DNA of 64,000 bases from NCBI GenBank assembly GCA_050084515.1, contig CM114272.1:186001-250000 (forward strand), written 5' to 3'. The notes under the pieces were generated by a model. The model made no database searches, was not told the origin of the DNA, and worked only from the letters and a program-made list of their open reading frames with translations. Made by a program: the position numbers and the translations under genes. This document shows, one piece after another, positions 36,301 to 45,743 of the stretch. The DNA is from Blasia pusilla (taxonomy: Eukaryota > Marchantiophyta > Marchantiopsida > Blasiales). Each line of letters begins with the position of its first letter. Positions within the stretch are counted from its first letter, which is position 1.

Positions 36301-36311
36301 AATGAGATCAT

Positions 36312-36661
36312 TGTCATGACCATACGGATTATGTCCTAGAGTATAGTGTGCTAGTAGAGGCCATTCCTTATGTAGGACCGTAGTGGCTTGGTAGAGATGC
36401 GGTTCCATACATAGGGTTGGGGGTGACTTTCTCAGTAGGGCCAGCTCTTAGGTTGGAGGATATAAGGTGGAGTGCACTCAAAGAACAATCAGTTCTTTGT
36501 GTTGAGCCTGTTGCGTTGGGAGTTAGCCTTGGTAGTGAGTAGAGCTCTTGGCTATGGCTTCCACAAGCTTCGACCTAGATTCTCCCATCGTGGAGTGGGT
36601 TTGGCTCGATTTTATGTGATTGTATACATGTTTTATGACAGTAGGTCTTTCACGGATTTCA
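36312..36661 (+). repeat. Left LTR (350 bp, apparently lacking a block present at the right end)
   Basis: Begins TGTCATGACCATACGG and ends CGGATTTCA. It matches 45263-45629 at roughly 95% except for a 17-bp insertion in the right copy. It contains GGATATAAGGTGGAG, a plausible TATA-type LTR promoter. No tRNA primer-binding site that I recognise follows it (ctcaaagaactggag). Confidence 0.88.
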
Positions 36662-37820
36662 CTCAAAGAACTGGAGTAGATCGATGGTAGCTTCGATTGT
36701 AGATCAGTAGGATCTGGTTAGGGTTGATTGTGTACTCAGCCGTGGATGTTCGTGACTTGTGGCCTATGTTTGAGGTGTGAATCTGGTGCGTGGTTGATTG
36801 GGAAAGAAGCGCCTTGCTGAGAGCTTTCCAACGTGCTTTAGATCGCCGGATTTTGTCAAGGGAGTTGGAAGTTATCAAGGATTGAAGATTTTGGTTCGTG
36901 TTTGACGGTTTTCTGATGTGGAGAGCTCGGAGTGCGGAAGCTCTGTTGAAGTTCATCCAGATCAGGTGAGAGGTTCCTGTTGCTACTCGTATTGTGATCT
37001 CATGTGAATCTATCAGCTCGAGTGTGTGGAGCGTTGCGGATTTCTGCGTGCATGAAACTTGGCGGAAGCGCTGTCGGATTTGCGATTCTAGAGGCTTCGA
37101 GGCAACTCGTGGTAGCTCGGGGCGAGTGGGCGTGAGAGGCGGAGTAAGGAGCAAGGAGCAAGCTTGCTTGCTTGGGCGTGAGGAAATTTTTGCAGGATTT
37201 GGGATTTGAGTGTTGCATAATTGATCACCCATCTTTGGGCTATTCTGTCTGGAGGACGCTTAACTGCTGAGTTCTTAACTATGCCAGTGTACACACTGTT
37301 GTAGCTCATTTGGTGTTGTTTGGAGATGTGTTAGGCGCTTTATGCATCTCAGGTTTTTGGTTGATGTACCTCTAGCGCATAGTACGGTGTAGCCTCTCGA
37401 TGCAAGTGATATTTTCAGGTGCTGCGAGTTCGACTAGCACGTCATCGACCTCGCGGCGGAGTAGCTATTGCGTTAGAATTGTGTGGTGGGTTTTGTGGAT
37501 TCAGGGGGCACCACATTTGTTGGATTGTGTTACCTTGATTTCCATTTGCGATTGGAGGGTTGTCGTTGGACTTCCTGTGTTTGGATCCCCTCCATCGTTG
37601 CTTCTTCCTTGCGCGCCTATTGTTAGGATTGATGCTGATTTCCAGAGTAGTGTTACTCCTGTGTGCTACCGATAGTGAGGCTGGAGTGATGACCAGTAGA
37701 CCGTGGGAGGCTTCTTGTGGTGATGACAAGTTAGGTTGCCTACACCCATAGCTAGTAGAGCTAGAATAGTATAGCGACATCGACGTCACTTGGTTATTTG
37801 GTGGTGGTGCGGCATCGGCG

Positions 37821-39100
37821 TTGGTCATCACGGAGCTGTCGGGTGGTCTGGTTGGGGACCGTGGTGCGGAAAGTGGTGGTTTCACACGGAGTGGATTTAG
37901 GTATCGGCTACCTTTTCCACTTCCAACGGTTGATGAAGAGGAGGACGAGGGTGTTCCAAACACCGAGTCTTCTACGTTGTTATCGAGTGTTGCAGCTCCA
38001 TTGATTTGGGACATGGACGGTGGATATGGGGCCATGAAGGGCCCACGACGATACTCGGGTGCAGTGGGCACCATTGAGTTGGAGGACTTCATGCAGGAAT
38101 TTGATACGTGGTGTGATATGCAGATGTTGCGGAACGCCACGTTATTTACACCCTTCTTGGCTTGGAAGGGGTTGTTTCAGCACTTGGAAGGACCACCCAT
38201 GGATGATTACCATGAGTTTAGGAAGGACCATGTTCTTTGAGATTGAGGCGTGGAGACAATATTGGTCTCCAGGCTATGTGTCTATCACCCATGGTGGTAT
38301 TGGTAGTAGTGCTCCTACTATGCCGGCCCAGCCCGGCGTTGAGTGGTACAGTACGAGCCGGAGTGGGGGTACTAGTGGTGGAGGTCTAGTGGGGGTACTA
38401 GTGGAGGTACTAGTGCCCCACCATCGTTCAACCCGGATTTGAGAGTTCTTCAAGAGGTTGAAGAAGAACTATCGGGAGTGAAGACGGAGAAGTTGAGGAA
38501 TCTTCAGGACTTTGAGCGAAAGACGGTGAGAGTCTTCGTGAGGCATACACTCGTATCGACGCTTGATTTCAGATTACCAGGGTGTGACCGAGGATCAGCG
38601 ATCGATTTTGGTATGGGATCTTGGATAGAGATTTGCGCCGTAGGGTGCGTGATGCTACTCTTATGAGTGATGATTCACCCACATTAACACATGTGTTTGC
38701 TCTATCGAGAAGATTGAGCTTAACATGGTGAAGGAGAGAGTGGTGACATCCGCATTCAAGAGGGGATACAACTACTACTTCGTGTTCAAACCAACCCACC
38801 TCACAGTCTCGTAGTAGTAGTGGTGGTGGTAGTAGTAGTGGGAGTCGTGGGGGGGTACACACGACCTCGGTCAGTCCTAGAGGGATACTTGCGCAGAGAC
38901 CATTGCCTTCATTTTTGCCCTTGCGGCAAAGACGATCATGTTGGACATGTGGAGGTGATCATGTTAGGAAGTTTTCTCCCCAAGAGGATGGGAGACGGAC
39001 TTTGGAGGATGGGCCTCGGTCGGCCCCAACTCGGTGTGATCATTGCGGGAGACCAGGTCATCCTCGAGATCGTTGCTTTGATCTTCATCCGAGTTGAGAT
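37821..39100 (+). pseudogene. Retrotransposon gag with CCHC zinc knuckle, frame-broken
   Basis: The capsid-like part reads LEDFMQEFDTWCDMQM ... FLAWKGLFQHLEGP in the frame ending at 38240. Coding similarity continues in another frame (FEIEAWRQYW) and a third (FNPDLRVLQEVEEELS), so at least two frameshifts have occurred. Near the end CDHCGRPGHPRDRC (about 39033-39074) is a perfect CX2CX4HX4C nucleic-acid-binding knuckle. A preceding CWTCGGDHV half-knuckle has lost its final cysteine. Gag would package element RNA into particles. Confidence 0.72.
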
Positions 39101-40575
39101 CAGGCCGCGGCCGTGGTGGAGTAGCTCAGAGGCCGAGGTGGTAGAGGTGGTAGGGGTGGTAGAGGTGGACCAGTGGTTGGAGAGCCTCGTTGGCTACCTC
39201 TACCACTACGACAGTCAGTCGACTATGGTGCCGAGGATTGAGCTTGATTGGAGCGAGAGTTGGCTACTATGGCTAGTATCCAAAGATAGATCAGGTTCGG
39301 GAGCAGGGGCTTCCACCTCTTATGGAAGGGATGATCTCTCTTATATGGTGAGTGCAAAGACAAGGTTGAGGCATCATCGGTGCGATTCGAGAGGAGCCAC
39401 TCGAGCGTCGAGCCACGTGGTGCTCTTGTGGAGTTGGACCCTGAGAGGGGTGAGGTTGGGAGGCAAAGCTAGGCTTCCCCCGGTCATTCCTCTTGTTTGA
39501 GGTGCTTAGGACTCCATCCATGGTTCCTCACGCAGCCTATTGAGCCGACAATGAGGATCGAGGCATCTACATCGCGTGTAGTAGACACGGATGCAAAGAT
39601 CCGTGTAGATTGCGGATGGCAACTTCAATGTTGGGATCCCCATTGTTTTCGCCACGAGCCGATGGCTTTAGGAGTTAACTTAGCTCATGTATTTCAGCTA
39701 GCTAGACCACGTTGTGTGAACGTGGGGTGTATTCTTGCTACACGTGTTGAGGTGGATGAGGGTGTTGCGGTGGAGCGACCCTCTATGTCGTGCAAAGATT
39801 GAGTACCGGTGCTACTTGGCGGCGGCGGCGGCGAAGATGGATGCATTACCGGTCCGCCAGCCATTGATCGTGAGAGGCTTACACCTGGTGTATGTATGTT
39901 GGACAACCGGAGTGGGATCTTCTGATTGGTGAGTCCTACAGACGGTGTATAGACCAGATAGAGTCTTGTTAGACTCGGTGCCCAACCTTTGATGTTGGGA
40001 AAAGCGGCATGTATTGGTTTGGGTATTTGGAGGTCGAGCTTGAGCCTTGCCCATTCGATTCAAACATCACTTGGAGGAGCCAATGATAGGTCTCAATTCA
40101 TGACACGGGAGAAGTTTTTCTGCAGTTGAGACCAGATCATGCGACCGATAGCTCCCGGTTGGGAGTATCTACTGGTAGTCACATCAGCCAAGTCTTATGA
40201 TGTACTAGTTGGAGGAGCAATATTGTACCCGATGGGTTTTCAGATGGATTTTTGGATCGAGACAAAGCGTCTTCTGAGACCTGGTTGGCAATCCGGGATG
40301 GACGTATGAGCCAAGTTCTGTGAGATTTATTTCGGGGCTCGACCAGGAGGGTCTTCCCCAACAAGTGTTAGCATCGTGGCTGGTTTTAGTGGAGTAGTCA
40401 CTTGGCCAGGAGACTTTTGGAGGGTAATGTTTTCGCTATGGATTCTCTGCGCATGAGGAGGTAGAGGAGGTCCCTATTTTTGCAAAGACTTGGCATCCTC
40501 ATCGTTGGATGTGCCACTTTGGAGTTCATGCGGTGCACTACGGCAGAGGCGATCGCCTAGTGCAGGAGGCTTGGT
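39101..40575 (+). other. Retrotransposon interior between gag and methyltransferase; possible protease
   Basis: Frame-broken coding-like DNA. Around 39,590-39,760 an IRVDCG string, followed by a hydrophobic stretch and VNVGCIL, could be a retropepsin whose active site is degenerate (usual D-T/S-G). The identification is weak. 39.8-40.5 kb was not assigned. Confidence 0.35.
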
Positions 40576-41716
40576 GTGAGGTCTGTTATACCTCACGAGG
40601 AAGAGGAGGCCCCACGGCGGACTCCTACTTCTGGTCGATTAGGTTATCCCCTTTGGATACTACACCCATTGTATGGCAAATTATCCGCGGAGGGCATTTG
40701 TGTGTTAGATCTCTTTGGTGGGATTAGCATGGTTTGGTGCATCTTGTCTGTTGCAGGCGGTATTCTGTCTTGGAGATACGTGTATGTGGAGCGAGATGAG
40801 ACGGCCCGAGAGTCTCATCCCGACATATTGGTCGATTGATGCGGAGATATCCTGATTTGTTGTCGCCATCAGCTATTCGTGGGTAGCGTGCTTTACCATC
40901 ACACATTGCATTGTTGGGCGCAGGACCTTGAGAGGGTTGGTCCTGTGGATTTGGTGATTGATGGATGGCCATGTCGGGTCATACACGCGTCTTTGGTCGT
41001 GGTGAGGGATTACATGACCCTAGGTCTTGATTGTTTTGGGAGATGTTACGGTGTTACGACATCTTGAGTTCATCGCACACGTGCTCTAGCTTACATTCGG
41101 AGAATGTTCCATTGTTAGGTGACACTCGGACCGGATGATGGCGAGTGTTCTTGAGGTGCGGTCTTGGATTGGACCAGCGGTGTTGATGGATGCGGCATGA
41201 GTTGGCTCAGCGTGCACATCGCCCACGCTTGTGTTGGACAAACTTGTTGCCTAGGAGGTTCTCGTCGAGCATATGATGCGGTCGGCGGGATCCTTTACTT
41301 ACAAAGTGGATAGTATCTTGATCTTGGCGACTTTCTCAAGTGGTGAGGGTTATTGATCGGTCACCCATGGCGGTGGTGAACCGTGTGGGCGACCTAGGAT
41401 GGCACTACCCACATTTGTGAGTTTTCCTCGTCACATGCCTGCAGGGGAAGGTGGTCCGGGGCTTGTATGGGATTCTCATGTGCGACAATTGGTGGAGCCT
41501 AACGCTGATGAGAGAGAGCGTGCGATGGGATTTTCTATTGGTGTGACAGCGGTTGCTTCTATTTACGAGGCTTCACGACGTCATGTGTTGGGTCAGGCCA
41601 TGGACCTGAATTGTTTGACTTGGATTTTGAGTCTTGGTATGGCCAAAGCGTCGTCGGACTATGTCTGTGGGTCTTCCACCCCTTGTAATGAGCTCGATGG
41701 CTACCGGGGACGGTAG
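40576..41716 (+). pseudogene. Cytosine-5 DNA methyltransferase domain inside the retrotransposon
   Basis: The conserved C5-methyltransferase motifs appear in the right order. Motif I is VLDLFGGIS (from ~40703), with motif II-like RYVYVERDE beyond it. Motif IV is GPVDLVIDGWPC, with the catalytic Cys codon at 40972-40974 (PCR instead of the common PCQ). Motif VI is ENV at 41100-41108, followed by PLLGDTRT. Motif VIII-like AQRAHRPRLCW lies at 41205-41240. A C-terminal motif IX/X region contains RERAMGF and RRHVLGQAMDLN (to ~41630). The spacing between motifs is about 0.95 kb in total, which leaves a short target-recognition region. At least three frame changes and stops break the reading, so this copy is inactive. 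The enzyme class transfers methyl from S-adenosylmethionine to cytosine C5. Confidence 0.85.
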
Positions 41717-42012
41717 AGGCATCGGGTGGGCGAGGAGGAGAGTAGTATTTTGCATCCTTGGAGTAAATGGGATGTAATGGTGGGCATGTGGAGTTGGTTG
41801 CTCATCTTTGGTGGAGGAGTTATTTTCAGATGATGGTGTAGCTAAGGGTGTACCATCTTGTGAGGGGGTTGCGAGCGACCAATGGCATCGTCCTTTCCTC
41901 TAGTGTGCCGGTGGAGGAGACTTGGGAGCCATTACTTGGGCCCAATCTTACGGGAGGTGAGAAACGACGCTGACACAGTTCCCCGGGCTTATAGGGTTGT
42001 TTTGCCTTTAGC
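41717..42012 (+). other. Linker between methyltransferase and reverse transcriptase
   Basis: Short coding-like but frame-broken DNA with no recognised motif. Confidence 0.4.
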
Positions 42013-43330
42013 ATGAAGGAGTTGGGTTCTCTGGTTGGACCCGGTATACGGATTGATTTGGCTAGTGATACGCCAATCTTCCGTCGTCCCTACCGATATA
42101 GTGATATGGAGAGGGACTTGATTCAGAGTAGGACGTTGGACCTTTTGGAGGTTGGATTAGTGGAGTTGTTGCATGGAGAGTATGCATCGCCCACCGCTTT
42201 GTCATGCCTGCTAAAAGGATATGCATGGCAACTACACGGATAGGCAGATGTGTGGAGATTACCGTCCTATCAATCGGCAAACCAAGGCCGATAGGTATGC
42301 CATGCCTACACCTAAGGAGATCTTTGATGTGGTGGGACATGCAAAGATTTTCAGTACTTTGGATCTTCGGGCAGGATACCATCAATTGCCGATTCGGGAG
42401 AGTGACAAGGCCAAGACATCATTTTGGGGTGTCAACTCTCATGGCAAGGATTGTTTGTACCAGTGGAAATTCTTACCCTTTGGGTTGAAGAATGCACCTG
42501 CCAAGTTTCAAAGAGTGAAGGACAGGATCCTAGCAGGGTTGGATTTTGTTCGGTGTTACATTGATGATATCTTGTGTTCAAGATAACACGGTGGAGGAGC
42601 ATCGATACATTTGCAGATGGTGTTTGAGCGGTTGAAAGCTCATGGTCTACGTTTGCATCCAGGAAAGTGTAAGTTCTTCCATGAGGATGTTGAGTACTTG
42701 GGTCATGTGATCTATTTAAGTGGTTTGGGAGTTCAGCAAGCAAAGGTGGAGGCTATTGCACTTATGCCGCGTCCGGTAGATGTGAGTAGAGTTTGAGCAT
42801 TCATGGGATTGGCGAACTACTATCGGAGGTATGTGAAGGGATTTAGTGCTATAGCAAAGCCTTTGAACCAATTGCTGCAATCAAATCAAGAGTGGCATTG
42901 GGGAAATGATCAGGAGAGAGCTTTTGTGGAGCTTAAGGCCCAGTTGGTGGCGGTGCCTATCTTGAGGAGACCTATCAGGGCGCCCATTTCATTACATCGA
43001 TTGGAGTAGGTTGGGACTTGGAGCGGTGTTGACACAACATGATGATGAGCACATGGAGTTTTGGTGGCCTATGCAAGTCGTTCGAATAATGCATGGAGTC
43101 GCGCTATAGTTCATATGAGGGAGAGTGCTTGGCAAGAGTATGGGCTATGACACCCTTTAGGTGTTACTTGTTTGGCACTTCTGATTTACCCTTGTTCTGA
43201 TCACCGGCCGCTCAAGTGGTTGATGGAGTCGGACAAGCTTACGGGGAAGCTTTCACGGTGGGCTCTTATCTTACAGAGTATGACTTCGGGTGGTACATAG
43301 ACTGGAGTTGCCAACCTTGATCTTGATCGG
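42013..43330 (+). pseudogene. Ty3/gypsy reverse transcriptase and RNase H, frame-broken
   Basis: Reverse transcriptase motifs: CGDYRPINRQT, FSTLDLRAGYHQ, QWKFLPFGLKNAP and the catalytic YIDD at 42557-42568. Then comes the connection typical of gypsy elements (HPGKCKFF, VEYLGHV, FMGLANYYRRYVKGFS, AIAKPLNQLL). The RNase H part begins near 43,000 (DWSRLGLGAVLTQ) and decays into several frames by 43,300. Stops after YIDDI and a frameshift near 42,195 mark it dead. It would copy element RNA into DNA. Confidence 0.9.
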
Positions 43331-44307
43331 TTGAGTAGGAACCCATGTACTAGCCAAGAGGATACAACTGGGGCTAGATGGCATGGTGAGGTTGATGAGG
43401 AGATGGTGCCAGGTTGGCATGCATCCGCCTTTTTATGTTGGTTAGGGGTGGACTCTAGTATGGAGGACCACTTGATATCTTACTCTAGTCAGAGGGTAGA
43501 TGGCCAGCCTTCAGATCCTAAGGTTGGAGATGGTGGTACCGATCAGCGTGATATTCATGATGATGCGTTGGTGTTGGAGTTCCTACGGACCAGTAGGGTG
43601 CCAGGCATAGTGCCAAGGAGCGAGACCGTGTTCTTCAACGTGCTAAGAGGTATCGATTGGAGGGAACACATATTCTCCGCGTGTGGGAGGATGGTAGAGT
43701 ACGAGTAGTGCCACATTTGGCTCAGATAGAGCGCATTGTGCGACATGCCCATGAGGAGTTGGGACATTTTGGGGTAAAGCGCACGTATAGGTTACTCCTT
43801 GGCGATTGGTGGCGTGGCATGCATACTCAGTGCATTTGTTGGTGTCACGTTGTATGGTTTGTGACCGGGTGAGGGCATCATTTAATGCCCCTACACCACA
43901 ATTACACCCCTTGCCTATTATGGGGTTGGGTTACCGTTGGAGTGTGGACTTTGCGGGACCGTTACCGTTGACTGTACGACATCATCGATATGTGTTGGTG
44001 ATGGTGGAGCACTTCTCCAAGTGGATTGAGTTGGTGGCATTACCGGACAAGGCAAGTGAGGGAATGGCGTATGCGTTTCTAGATAGAGTGCTTAGTCATT
44101 TTGGTGCACGAGCTGAAGTGCTGACCGACCGCAGGTCTGAGTTTGGGGTGAGTTTCAGGTCTTGTGTGACAAGGCGTTGATTGATCATCGGACCACATCT
44201 CGAGATCATCCGAGGCGGATGGTTTGGCTGGCGTGTGGTTCGAGACGGTGAAGAGGGCATTGCGCAAGTATGGCCTCTGAAGGGCATCTTGGAGCTAGGA
44301 TATTCAG
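43331..44307 (+). pseudogene. Ty3/gypsy integrase: zinc-binding and catalytic core, frame-broken
   Basis: The HHCC zinc domain reads HAHEELGHFGVKRTY followed by a CMVCD pair in a shifted frame near 43,850. The core contains SVDFAGPLP (first catalytic Asp), FSKWIELVALPD and VLTDRRSEF (second Asp). The third acidic residue falls in a scrambled part at 44.16-44.30 kb. The upstream stretch 43,331-43,650 is a spacer with RNase H/IN linker character. Confidence 0.85.
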
Positions 44308-44979
44308 TTGCCATGGTTAGCCATGGGGTATAGGTTCAGTCACCAAGCATCCTTGGCTTCCTTCTCACCTTATTTTCTGTTATACGGCCGAGATCCAGAC
44401 TTGCCAGCAGCAATTTGTCGGGAGTCTAGTGAGGTGGTGAACCTTGTTGACCGAGAGATGTGGATGAGGGTGTGTTCTCAGCGGGCGGAGCTCTTTCGGA
44501 GAGTTATGCCAACAGCCTTTGAGAATCTTGCCATTGCTCAACACATGGATACGTTGCGGTATGCAACCATTCGGGGTGGAGGTTATCGACCATCCATTTG
44601 TAGGTTCCATGTGGGGGACTATGTCTATTTGCAGCAGATTGCACCGACAACATTGGATGTGACGGCAGGCCGCACTATTTTACGAGTGTGCAAGGTGTTA
44701 GCTTCTGGAGTTCTCATGTTGGAGGGTCGTGATGGAGTTGTTTGGAAGGACCATGTGCGTAATTGTGCGCCATGTCATCTTCCAAATGTGGATGGTACTG
44801 TTGACCCAAGCTTAGCCATGATACGTGCTAGCTTGAGGTGCATGTTGTGTGGGTCTGCTGGTAACGCAGCCCGTATGTTGGTGTGTGATCGGTGTTCTAG
44901 GGGTTGGCACATGATGTGTTTGACTCCACATATGGATGTTGTTCCTACTGGAAGGTGGGTTTGTCCTCGATGTACTTAG
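44308..44979 (+). CDS. Integrase C-terminal region ending in a PHD finger
   Basis: A 223-codon intact frame. Residues 20-40 (FSPYFLLYGRDPDLP) are the conserved end of the gypsy integrase core. Residues ~98-150 match the GPY/F-type C-terminal beta region (FHVGDYVYLQQI ... VWKDHVRNC). Residues 178-222 form a C4HC3 PHD finger: C178, C181, C193, C196, H201, C204, C219 and C222, with the usual WH pair and a GRWVCPRC end. The protein stops one residue later. Chromoviruses carry a chromodomain in this place; here a PHD finger, generally a histone H3-tail reader, occupies it. The initiating ATG is arbitrary because the frame continues the broken integrase. Its survival without stops contrasts with the rest of the element. 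Confidence 0.85.
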   Translation: MPWLAMGYRFSHQASLASFSPYFLLYGRDPDLPAAICRESSEVVNLVDREMWMRVCSQRAELFRRVMPTAFENLAIAQHMDTLRYATIRGGGYRPSICRFHVGDYVYLQQIAPTTLDVTAGRTILRVCKVLASGVLMLEGRDGVVWKDHVRNCAPCHLPNVDGTVDPSLAMIRASLRCMLCGSAGNAARMLVCDRCSRGWHMMCLTPHMDVVPTGRWVCPRCT

Positions 44980-45142
44980 GAGAGGTAAATGACTTGATCT
45001 TTGCATGTTATGGATTACAGATGTGCGACTAACGATGGGGCAACCTAGCACCCGGCCTTCTGATTCGGGCACCCAAGAAGGTGTATAGCATGTAGTAGAT
45101 GTATAGGGCTACCTGGGAGTTAGAGGGACCTAACCGCGAGTT

Positions 45143-45153
45143 AGGGGGGCGAG
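45143..45153 (+). promoter_or_regulatory. Candidate polypurine tract
   Basis: AGGGGGGCGAG directly upstream of a TGTGATACACTTG terminus at 45155. It is a standard plus-strand priming site position. If correct, the 3' LTR starts at 45155 rather than 45263. Confidence 0.55.
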
Positions 45154-45154
45154 T

Positions 45155-45738
45155 TGTGATACACTTGTGTTTGTGGATACTCTCGTCTATGTTATGTATG
45201 TATGTGAGTATGGTATGTCAGCGATGTATGTTGTATGACAATGTGGATTCATGACGACAATTTGTCATGACCATACGGATTATGTCCTAGAGTATAGTGT
45301 GCTAGTAGAGGCCATTCCTTATGTAGGACCGTAGTGGCTTGGTAGAGATGCGGTTCCATACATAGGGTTGGGGGTTACTCAGTTGGGGTGACTTTCTCAG
45401 TAGGGCCAGCTCTTAGGTTGGAGGATATAAGGTGGAGTGCACTCAAAGAACAGTCAGTTCTTTGAGTTGAGCCTATTGCGTTGGGAGTTAGCCTTGGTAG
45501 TGAGTAGAGCTCTTGGCTATGGTGTTTCCCGCAAGCTTCGACCTAGATTCTCCCATCGTGGAGTGGGTTTGGCTCGATTATATGTGATTGTATACGTGTT
45601 TTATGAGAGTAGGTCTTTCACGGATTTCAGTTGTGGTACACTTGTGTTTGTGGATACTCTCGTCTATGTTATGTATGTATGTATGTGAGTATGGTATGTC
45701 AACGATGTATGTTGTATGATGATGTGGATTCGCACGAC
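45155..45738 (+). repeat. Right LTR region: block A (45155-45262), LTR copy (45263-45629), block A' (45630-45738)
   Basis: 45263-45629 repeats the left LTR with a 17-bp insertion. A ~105-bp block (gttgtgRtacacttgtgtttgtgg...tatgttgtatga) stands on both its sides and is absent from the left LTR. A full LTR could be A plus B (TGTG...TTCA, 475 bp, supported by the polypurine tract) or B plus A' (supported by the ATCAT target-duplication candidate). A short TATG microsatellite lies in each block. Confidence 0.75.
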
Positions 45739-45743
45739 ATCAT

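Larger units (their letters stand above)
31548..36306. other. THI4 3' flank and AT-rich intergenic DNA
   Basis: The first few hundred bases are probably the THI4 3' UTR; the rest is AT-rich. It holds small duplications (listed separately), a GC-richer island at 33.76-34.15 kb with an 83-codon frame of no recognisable identity, a gcaagt-rich repeat at 34.9-35.1 kb, and nothing else supportable. Confidence 0.5.
36307..45743 (+). mobile_element. Decayed Ty3/gypsy LTR retrotransposon encoding a DNA methyltransferase and a PHD finger
   Basis: Direct terminal repeats (36312-36661 and 45263-45629) enclose gag, a possible protease, a cytosine-5 DNA methyltransferase, reverse transcriptase, RNase H, integrase and a PHD finger, in that order. 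RT-RH before IN gives the Ty3/gypsy order. Outer bases ATCAT occur on both sides (36307-36311 and 45739-45743), a candidate 5-bp target duplication with the element at 36312-45738. The ends are complicated by an extra ~105-bp block either side of the right repeat. Several frames are broken, so the copy is not autonomous. Confidence 0.88.

Noticed and set aside
37442-38140. 232-codon minus-strand frame in the retrotransposon
   Set aside because: Antisense to gag leader/gag. No domain, and the sense strand carries the recognisable retroelement proteins.
39580-39790. Clear retropepsin call
   Set aside because: Only a VDCG string and weak hydrophobic pattern. The DTG/DSG active site is not intact, so it is kept as a possibility only.
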